NCBI GenBank assembly: GCA_964494475.1
Contig: CAZBRS010000105.1
Span: 1 to 10,473 of the forward strand
Length of the DNA stretch: 10,473 nucleotides
Source: CAZBRS01 sp964494475
GTDB taxonomy: Bacteria; Myxococcota_A; UBA9042; CAZBRS01
Direction of reading: 5' to 3'
In this document: positions 6,251-10,473 of the stretch, one piece after another
Numbering within the stretch: the first letter of the stretch is position 1
Layout: each line of letters opens with the position of its first letter
Position numbers and translations under genes: made by a program
The notes under the pieces: generated by a model
What the model saw: the letters and a program-made list of their open reading frames with translations, nothing else
Database searches by the model: none
What the model was told of the DNA's origin: nothing

Positions 6251-6286
6251 TTTACACTTGCGCATATGCGGCTAGACGAATATATT
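6251..6286 (+). promoter_or_regulatory. Candidate ars operon promoter with ArsR operator
   Basis: This is the only markedly AT-rich stretch near the operon. An imperfect inverted repeat ATATGCG-N6-CGAATAT (6264-6283, one mismatched pair) resembles ArsR-family operators, which often carry ATATGCG/CGxATAT half sites. A 10-base palindrome CGCATATGCG at 6261-6270 overlaps it. Possible promoter elements are TTTACA (6251-6256) with TAGACG (6273-6278), or TTGCGC (6259-6264) with TATATT (6281-6286); both use 16-base spacers. Either way the repeat covers the promoter, as expected for ArsR repression relieved by arsenite. Confidence 0.5.
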
Positions 6287-6305
6287 GCCGCGCATGGAGG
6301 CCCCC

Positions 6306-6704
6306 ATGCGCGACCTTGCCCCCCTGTTCAAGGCCCTGGCCGACGAGACGCGGCTGCAGATGCTGGCGCTGCTGCTCCGACACGGCGAGCTGTGCGTGTG
6401 CGATCTCGAGCACGCGCTCGACATCACGCAGTCGAAGTCGTCGCGCCACCTGAAGACGTTGCGCCAGGCGGGGCTGGTCGACGCGCGCCGCCAGGCCGTG
6501 TGGATCCACTACCGCGCGGCGGACGCGCCCGACGCCGACCAGCGGGTGGCGCTCTGCGCCGCGGGGGCCCTCTTCGCCGGTGAACGGGGGCTCGCGCTCG
6601 ACGCGCGCCTGGCCGCCTGGCGGCACCGGAAACGGGAGCGCCCCACAGCCTGCGGCGCGCCGACGGCGCCCGTCCAGCTCGCCACCAAGGGGAGGCCCCG
6701 ATGA
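6306..6704 (+). CDS. arsR: ArsR-family arsenic-responsive transcriptional repressor
   Basis: A 132-residue winged-helix repressor that would release the ars promoter when As(III) or Sb(III) binds. The N-terminal core LFKALADETRLQMLALLL is typical of ArsR/SmtB proteins. The metalloid site ELCVCDLEHAL gives Cys30 and Cys32, equivalent to Cys32 and Cys34 of E. coli R773 ArsR; the third E. coli ligand (Cys37) is Glu35 here. The recognition helix is around TQSKSSRHLKTLRQAGLV, followed by the beta-wing ARRQAVWIHYR. Further Cys residues near the C-terminus might supply a third ligand. Start at ATG 6306, with TGGAGG five bases upstream; ATG 6294 is possible, while TTG 6285 overlaps the promoter. The stop overlaps the next start as ATGA. 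Confidence 0.93.
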   Translation: MRDLAPLFKALADETRLQMLALLLRHGELCVCDLEHALDITQSKSSRHLKTLRQAGLVDARRQAVWIHYRAADAPDADQRVALCAAGALFAGERGLALDARLAAWRHRKRERPTACGAPTAPVQLATKGRPR

Positions 6705-7768
6705 GCCCGACCGGTCCCGGCGTCGCCGCGCGCCTCTCGTTCCTCGACCGTTACCTCACGTTGTGGATCTTCGTGGCCATGGCGGTGGGGGTCGGCGGCG
6801 GGTACCTGTTCCCCGGGATCGTGCCGTTCATCAACCAGTTCAACGTCGGCACCACCAACCTGCCCATCGCCCTCGGGCTCATCCTCATGATGGTCCCGCC
6901 GCTCGCGAAGGTGCGGTACGAAGAGATGGGGCCCGTCTTCCGCAACACCAGGGTCCTCGGCCTGTCGCTGGTCCAGAACTGGGTCCTCGGCCCCCTTTTG
7001 ATGTTCGGGCTGGCCGTGCTCTTCCTGCACGATCAGCCGGAGTACATGGTGGGGCTCATCCTGATCGGCCTGGCGCGCTGCATCGCCATGGTCATCGTCT
7101 GGAACGACCTGGCGGGGGGCGACGGCGAGTACTGCGCGGGCCTGGTCGCGCTCAACTCGGTCTTCCAGGTGCTGCTCTACTCGGTCTACGCGTACGTGTT
7201 CCTCACCGTGCTGCCGCCCTGGTTCGGGCTCGAGGGCGTGGCGGTGAACATCACCATCGGCGAGATCGCAGAGAGCGTCTTCATCTACCTGGGCATCCCC
7301 TTCCTCGCCGGCGTGGTCACGCGGTTCTCGCTGATCAGGGCCAGGGGCAAGAGCTGGTACCACGAGAAGTTCATCCCGAAGATCAGCCCCATCACGCTGG
7401 TCGCGCTGCTCTTCACCATCGTCGTGATGTTCTCCCTGAAGGGCGAGAAGATCGTCGAGCTGCCGCTGGACGTGGTCCGCATCGCCATCCCGCTGCTCAT
7501 CTACTTCGTCGTCATGTTCTTCCTGTCGTTCTTCCTGTCGAAGAGGCTCGGCGCGACTCAGGGCCAGACCGTGGCGCTGTCGTTCACGGCGGCCTCGAAC
7601 AACTTCGAGCTGGCCATCGCCGTGGCCGTGGCCACCTTCGGCCTGAACCACGGCGGCGCCCTGGCCGCGGTCATCGGGCCGCTGGTCGAGGTGCCCGCGC
7701 TCATCGCGCTGGTCAACGTGTCGCTGTGGCTGGGGCGTCGCTACTTCGTGGCGAAGGAGGCGGGTTGA
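6701..7768 (+). CDS. acr3: ACR3-family arsenite efflux permease
   Basis: Inner-membrane As(III) exporter, 355 residues, usual ACR3 length with about ten hydrophobic segments. Family landmarks are present: the N-terminal LDRYLTLWIFVAMAVGVGGGY, LMMVPPLAKVRYEE, and the segment GLARCIAMVIVWN carrying the conserved Cys127 needed for arsenite transport in studied ACR3 proteins. Also present are FTAASNNFELAIAVA and IGPLVEVPALIAL with a conserved Glu330. It belongs to the ACR3 (BASS superfamily) group, not the ArsB group. A strong AAGGGGAGG ribosome site lies five bases before the ATG, and the four-base overlap with arsR indicates translational coupling. Confidence 0.95.
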   Translation: MSPTGPGVAARLSFLDRYLTLWIFVAMAVGVGGGYLFPGIVPFINQFNVGTTNLPIALGLILMMVPPLAKVRYEEMGPVFRNTRVLGLSLVQNWVLGPLLMFGLAVLFLHDQPEYMVGLILIGLARCIAMVIVWNDLAGGDGEYCAGLVALNSVFQVLLYSVYAYVFLTVLPPWFGLEGVAVNITIGEIAESVFIYLGIPFLAGVVTRFSLIRARGKSWYHEKFIPKISPITLVALLFTIVVMFSLKGEKIVELPLDVVRIAIPLLIYFVVMFFLSFFLSKRLGATQGQTVALSFTAASNNFELAIAVAVATFGLNHGGALAAVIGPLVEVPALIALVNVSLWLGRRYFVAKEAG

Positions 7769-8187
7769 ACGGCGTGCTCTTCCTCTGCGTGGCCAACTCG
7801 GCCCGCAGCCAGATGGCCGAAGGGCTGGCGCGTACGCTGCTCCCCCCCGACGTCAGGGTGTGGTCGGCCGGGTCGCACCCCACGAGCGTGCGGCCCGAGG
7901 CCGTCGCGGTCCTCGCCGAGCTCGGCGTCGACATCAGGGGGCAGCGTTCGAAGGCCGTGGCCGAGATTCCGGCCGCCGAGGTCGACACGGTCGTCACCCT
8001 CTGCGCCGAGGAGGAGTGCCCGGTCTTCCTCGGCCGCGCCACGCGCCTGCACTGGGGCCTGCCCGACCCCGCGGCGGTCGGGGGCTCGGACGAGGAGCGG
8101 CTCACCGCCTTCCGGGCCGTGCGCGACGAGCTCCGCCGCCACCTCGGGGCGCTGGCGGCGCTGCTCGCCGAGCCGGGGCGTTCGTGA
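7765..8187 (+). CDS. arsC: Thioredoxin-coupled arsenate reductase (LMW phosphatase fold)
   Basis: Cytosolic reduction of arsenate to arsenite, 140 residues. The P-loop VLFLCVANSARSQMAEG carries Cx5R (Cys8-Arg14), the nucleophile and anion-binding loop of low-molecular-weight phosphatases and thioredoxin-type ArsC. Two further Cys, Cys80 and Cys85 in TLCAEEECPVF, correspond to the Cys82/Cys89 redox relay of Staphylococcus ArsC, with a shorter four-residue spacer. Asp101 in LPDPA is the expected general acid. The TTG start at 7765 overlaps the ACR3 stop (TTGA) and has GAAGGAGG four bases upstream; GTG 7774 is the alternative, lacking a well-placed ribosome site. A thioredoxin-like partner is encoded two genes downstream. 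Confidence 0.92.
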   Translation: MNGVLFLCVANSARSQMAEGLARTLLPPDVRVWSAGSHPTSVRPEAVAVLAELGVDIRGQRSKAVAEIPAAEVDTVVTLCAEEECPVFLGRATRLHWGLPDPAAVGGSDEERLTAFRAVRDELRRHLGALAALLAEPGRS

Positions 8188-9358
8188 GCCGCCCGCGCGC
8201 GGTCGGGCTCGGCCTCGTGGTCGTGGCCGCCTGGTTCGGCCTCTACCTGAACCTCGANNNNNNNNNNNNNNNNNNNNNNNNNNNNNNNNNNNNNNNNNNN
8301 NNNNNNNNNNNNNNNNNNNNNNNNNNNNNNNNNNNNNNNNNNNNNNNNNNNNNNNNNTCGGGCTCGGCCTCGTGGTCGTGGCCGCCTGGTTCGGCCTCTA
8401 CCTGAACCTCGACGGCCTGGCGCGGGCCCTGGTCTTCGACCTGGCCGGGCTCGACGGGAGCACGCACCTCGGCGCGGCCGTGCACTTCTTCGTCTTCGAG
8501 ACCCCCAAGGTGCTGCTGCTGCTCGTGGCCGTGGTGTTCGGGGTGGGCATCGTGCGCTCGTTCTTCACGCCGGAGCGGACCCGGCGCGTGCTGGCGGGGC
8601 GGCGCGAGGCCGTCGGCAACGTGCTGGCCGCGCTGCTCGGGGTGGTCACGCCCTTCTGCTCGTGCTCGGCGGTGCCGCTCTTCATCGGCTTCGTGACCAC
8701 GGGGGTGCCGCTCGGGGTCACGTTCTCGTTCCTGATCGCGGCCCCCATGGTGAACGAGGTGGCCCTGGTCCTGCTGTTCGGGTTGTTCGGCTGGCGGGTC
8801 GCGCTGCTCTACCTGGTCACCGGGCTCGCGATCGCCGTGGTCGCCGGGTGGGTCATCGGGCGGTTGAAGCTGGAGCGCTGGGTCGAGGCCTGGGTCTACC
8901 GCACGCCCGTGGGGGCGTCGGGCCTCGACGACGAGCCGCTCACCTGGCTCGACCGCGCGCGCGCCGGGCGCGACGCCACCCGCGACATCGTGGGCAAGGT
9001 CTGGCCCTACGTGCTGGCCGGCATCGCCGTGGGCGCGGGCATCCACGGGTACGTGCCCCAGGATTTCCTGGCGTCGATCATGGGCCGCGACGCGTGGTGG
9101 TCGGTGCCGCTGGCCGTGCTGCTGGGCGTGCCCATGTACTCGAACGCCGCCGGCATCATCCCCGTGGTGCAGGCCCTGCTCGGCAAGGGCGCCGCGCTCG
9201 GCACCGTGCTCGCGTTCATGATGTCGGTCATCGCCCTGTCGTTGCCCGAGATGGTCATCTTGCGCAAGGTGCTGCGCGTGCCGCTGATCGCCACCTTCGC
9301 GGGGGTGGTCGCCGTCGGCATCATGGGGGTCGGGCTGCTCTTCAACGCCGTACTGTGA
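8184..9358 (+). CDS. ArsP/YraQ-type (PF03773) permease, interrupted by an assembly gap
   Basis: Multi-pass membrane transporter of the permease family that includes ArsP, an exporter of trivalent organoarsenicals in Campylobacter. It starts with GTG at 8184 overlapping the arsC stop (GTGA). The 100-base N run and the duplicated 55 bases break the frame. If 155 bases (8258-8412) are removed, the frame rejoins exactly and gives 339 residues. The hallmark VVTPFCSCSAVPLFIGF (Cys107 and Cys109 in the joined protein), FLIAAPMVNEVAL and LLGVPMYSNAAGIIPV segments are conserved in the family. A charged, non-membrane linker around WVYRTPVGASGLDDEP separates two membrane halves. Substrate is inferred from context: arsenite, methylated arsenicals or another soft metal/metalloid species. 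Confidence 0.88.
8203..8257 (+). repeat. Left copy of a 55-base contig-end duplication
   Basis: The 55 bases before the N run are identical to the 55 bases after it (8358-8412). This is the signature of two contigs that overlap by one assembly k-mer and were joined with a default spacer instead of being merged. It is very unlikely to be a biological repeat, because collapsing the copies restores the permease frame. Confidence 0.95.
8258..8357. other. Assembly gap (100 N)
   Basis: Exactly 100 N, a conventional spacer for unknown gap length. The identical flanks imply that the true gap length is negative (contigs overlap by 55 bases), so no genomic sequence is probably missing. Confidence 0.98.
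8358..8412 (+). repeat. Right copy of the 55-base contig-end duplication
   Basis: Identical to 8203-8257. A gene caller working from the right-hand contig alone would start the permease inside this copy, for example at GTG 8372, losing the true N-terminus. Confidence 0.95.
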
Positions 9359-9371
9359 AAGGGGAGACACC

Positions 9372-9620
9372 ATGGACGTGAAGGTGCTGGGGACCGGGTG
9401 CGCCAAGTGCACGAAGCTGCTCGACGAGGTGAAGAAGGCCGTGGCCGCCGCGGGCGTGGCCGCCGACGTCAGCAAGGTCGAGCGGCTCGACGAGATCATG
9501 GCGTTCGGCGTGATGATGACGCCGGCGCTGGTCATCGACGGGGTGGTGAAGGTCAGCGGCCGCGTGCCCAGCCCCGCCGAGTTGGCGGGATGGCTGCAGG
9601 CCGCCGCGGCGAAGGGGTAG
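9372..9620 (+). CDS. Small thioredoxin-like protein (TM0996 / thioredoxin_3 type)
   Basis: An 82-residue redox protein with the active site GTGCAKC (Cys10, Cys13) directly after the first beta-strand MDVKVLG. A cis-Pro loop in GVMMTPALVIDG and a final glycine-rich strand with helix complete the minimal thioredoxin fold. Such proteins are about 75-85 residues, shorter than classical thioredoxin. A ribosome site AAAGGGGAG lies five bases before the ATG, 13 bases after the permease stop. Being in the ars operon beside a CcdA homologue, it is a good candidate for the electron donor of ArsC or the cytosolic partner of CcdA; both roles are inferred. No signal peptide, so cytosolic. Confidence 0.9.
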   Translation: MDVKVLGTGCAKCTKLLDEVKKAVAAAGVAADVSKVERLDEIMAFGVMMTPALVIDGVVKVSGRVPSPAELAGWLQAAAAKG

Positions 9621-9626
9621 CCCCCC

Positions 9627-10334
9627 ATGCTCGACAGCCTGCTGGTCAACGTCGGCACCTACGTGCAGACCAACCCCTGGCTCGCCCTGGTCGCGGTCTT
9701 CGCGGGGGGCGTGCTCACGGCCTCGAGCCCCTGCGTGCTCGCGATGATTCCGCTCATGATGAGCTTCGTCGCCGGCCGGCGCGACGAGCACACGAGCGTG
9801 CTGCGCGCGTTCGGGTTCTCGTGCGTCTTCGTGCTGGGGCTCTCCCTGACGTTCACAGCGCTCGGTATGGCCGCGGCGCTCGCGGGCACCCTGTACGGCG
9901 ACGTCTCGGGCGCCTGGAACTGGCTCGTGGCGGGGGTGGCCGTCGTGATGGGGCTGCACCTCCTCGGGGTCGTGACCGTTCCGTTCCCGTCGCTCGGCGA
10001 CCGCGTGCAGCCGAAGACCCGCGGGTTCCTGGGCGCGTTCGTGCTCGGCCTGCTGTTCGGGGTGGTGTCGGCGCCCTGCGCGGCGCCCATGCTGGTGGTG
10101 CTGCTCGCGTACCTGGCGGGCTCCGGCAGCTCGGTCGCCTGGGGCGGCACGCTCCTGTTGGTCTACGCGCTGGGGCACAGCGTCCTGATCCTGGTCGCCG
10201 GAACGTCGATGGGGGCGGCCCGGAAGCTCATCGAGAACAAGCGGGCCACCCGCGCCCTCGAGCTGCTGCGCAAGGGCGCGGGAGCCGCGATCGTGCTCGT
10301 GGGGCTCTGGTTCGCGTACAGGGGGATGGCATGA
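9627..10334 (+). CDS. CcdA/DsbD-type transmembrane thiol electron transporter
   Basis: A 235-residue membrane protein of the CcdA/DsbD-beta family, which carries reducing equivalents from cytosolic thioredoxin to extracytoplasmic thiol proteins. About six hydrophobic segments are visible. The paired catalytic cysteines sit in the two pseudo-symmetric motifs ASSPCVLAMIPLM (Cys36) and VSAPCAAPMLVVLL (Cys151), each flanked by the helix-breaking prolines typical of the family. Length fits a CcdA-like protein without the extra domains of full DsbD. It follows the small thioredoxin gene by six bases and overlaps the next gene as ATGA, so the three are probably co-translated. Its role in arsenic metabolism is unproven; maintaining reduced thiols in a periplasmic partner is the simplest reading. 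Confidence 0.9.
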   Translation: MLDSLLVNVGTYVQTNPWLALVAVFAGGVLTASSPCVLAMIPLMMSFVAGRRDEHTSVLRAFGFSCVFVLGLSLTFTALGMAAALAGTLYGDVSGAWNWLVAGVAVVMGLHLLGVVTVPFPSLGDRVQPKTRGFLGAFVLGLLFGVVSAPCAAPMLVVLLAYLAGSGSSVAWGGTLLLVYALGHSVLILVAGTSMGAARKLIENKRATRALELLRKGAGAAIVLVGLWFAYRGMA

Positions 10335-10473
10335 ACACGGTGAATTCGAAGCTCCTGTTGCTGGGCGGCGCGCTGTGGCTCGCGTCGTTCGCGTGCACCC
10401 CGGCGCCCGTCGCGCCGAAGGCCGAGGCGCCCGCTCCCGCCGTGGTGGCGCCCGCGCCGGCCATGGTGGCGCC
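10331..10473 (+). CDS. Probable lipoprotein, N-terminal fragment (runs off the window)
   Basis: Begins with ATG overlapping the CcdA-type gene stop (ATGA) and stays open to the window end, giving 47 complete codons. Residues 1-21 look like an export signal (short Lys-containing n-region, hydrophobic LLLLGGALWLASFA) ending at a Cys. This suggests a lipoprotein, although SFAC is not a perfect lipobox. After it comes a Pro/Ala-rich tether (PAPVAPKAEAPAPA). The folded domain lies outside the window. From its coupling to a CcdA homologue, a periplasmic thioredoxin/TlpA-like domain would be a sensible expectation, but nothing seen here proves it. Confidence 0.65.
   Translation, partial: MNTVNSKLLLLGGALWLASFACTPAPVAPKAEAPAPAVVAPAPAMVA

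Noticed and set aside
6285..6305. TTG 6285 or ATG 6294 start for arsR
   Set aside because: TTG 6285 falls in the promoter/operator. TGGAGG at 6295-6300 is positioned for ATG 6306, which also gives the usual ArsR N-terminus.
8203..8412. True tandem direct repeat or mobile-element scar in the permease gene
   Set aside because: Exactly 100 N between identical 55-mers is an assembly artefact, and collapsing it restores a normal protein.
8243..9658. Long minus-strand frame through the permease, thioredoxin and gap
   Set aside because: It runs through the N gap, is antisense to three well-recognised genes, and is His/Arg/Asp-rich low-complexity sequence.

Overview
The window is GC-rich, densely coding bacterial DNA. 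Two large lipoproteins with Asp/Glu-rich or Cys-rich N-termini, a MopE-like 'DGRDNDCD' motif, GC-rich codon use and TANNNT-like -10 elements suggest a Myxococcota (former Deltaproteobacteria) genome. That is an inference from style, not a placement. A run of exactly 100 N flanked by a 55-base duplicated sequence shows that this is a scaffolded short-read, probably metagenomic, assembly.

Layout. (1) 1-161: 3' end of an endonuclease/exonuclease/phosphatase-fold gene (+), meeting tail to tail with (2) 139-1215: a lipoprotein gene (-). (3) 1396-2115: a peroxiredoxin (+) whose peroxidatic cysteine codon is an in-frame TGA, followed by a hairpin with a GGTC apical loop. It is best read as a selenocysteine-containing peroxiredoxin and is the most notable item in the window. 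(4) 2191-4396: molybdate ABC transporter modA-modB-modC. (5) 4453-6222: a Cys-rich, MopE-like lipoprotein with seven C-terminal propeller-like repeats. (6) 6306 to the window end: an arsenic-resistance and thiol-redox operon: arsR, ACR3 arsenite efflux pump, thioredoxin-coupled arsC, ArsP/YraQ-type permease (split by the assembly gap), small CxxC thioredoxin, CcdA/DsbD-type membrane electron carrier, and the start of a further probable lipoprotein.

How the genes work together. In the ars operon, ArsR senses As(III), ArsC reduces arsenate with thioredoxin-type electrons, and ACR3 exports arsenite. The PF03773 permease may export other, perhaps methylated, arsenicals. The small thioredoxin and CcdA homologue could move reducing equivalents to ArsC or across the membrane. 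Genes are tightly packed: four junctions are 4-base NTGA stop/start overlaps, using ATG, TTG, GTG and ATG starts. The selenoperoxiredoxin would detoxify peroxides. The adjacent molybdate importer would feed molybdoenzymes. A selenium-molybdenum link (for example a selenocysteine formate dehydrogenase elsewhere in the genome) is possible but not shown here.

There is no gene-free stretch above 300 bases. The longest is 1216-1395, between the divergent lipoprotein and peroxiredoxin genes. No tRNA, rRNA, CRISPR array or insertion sequence was recognised.
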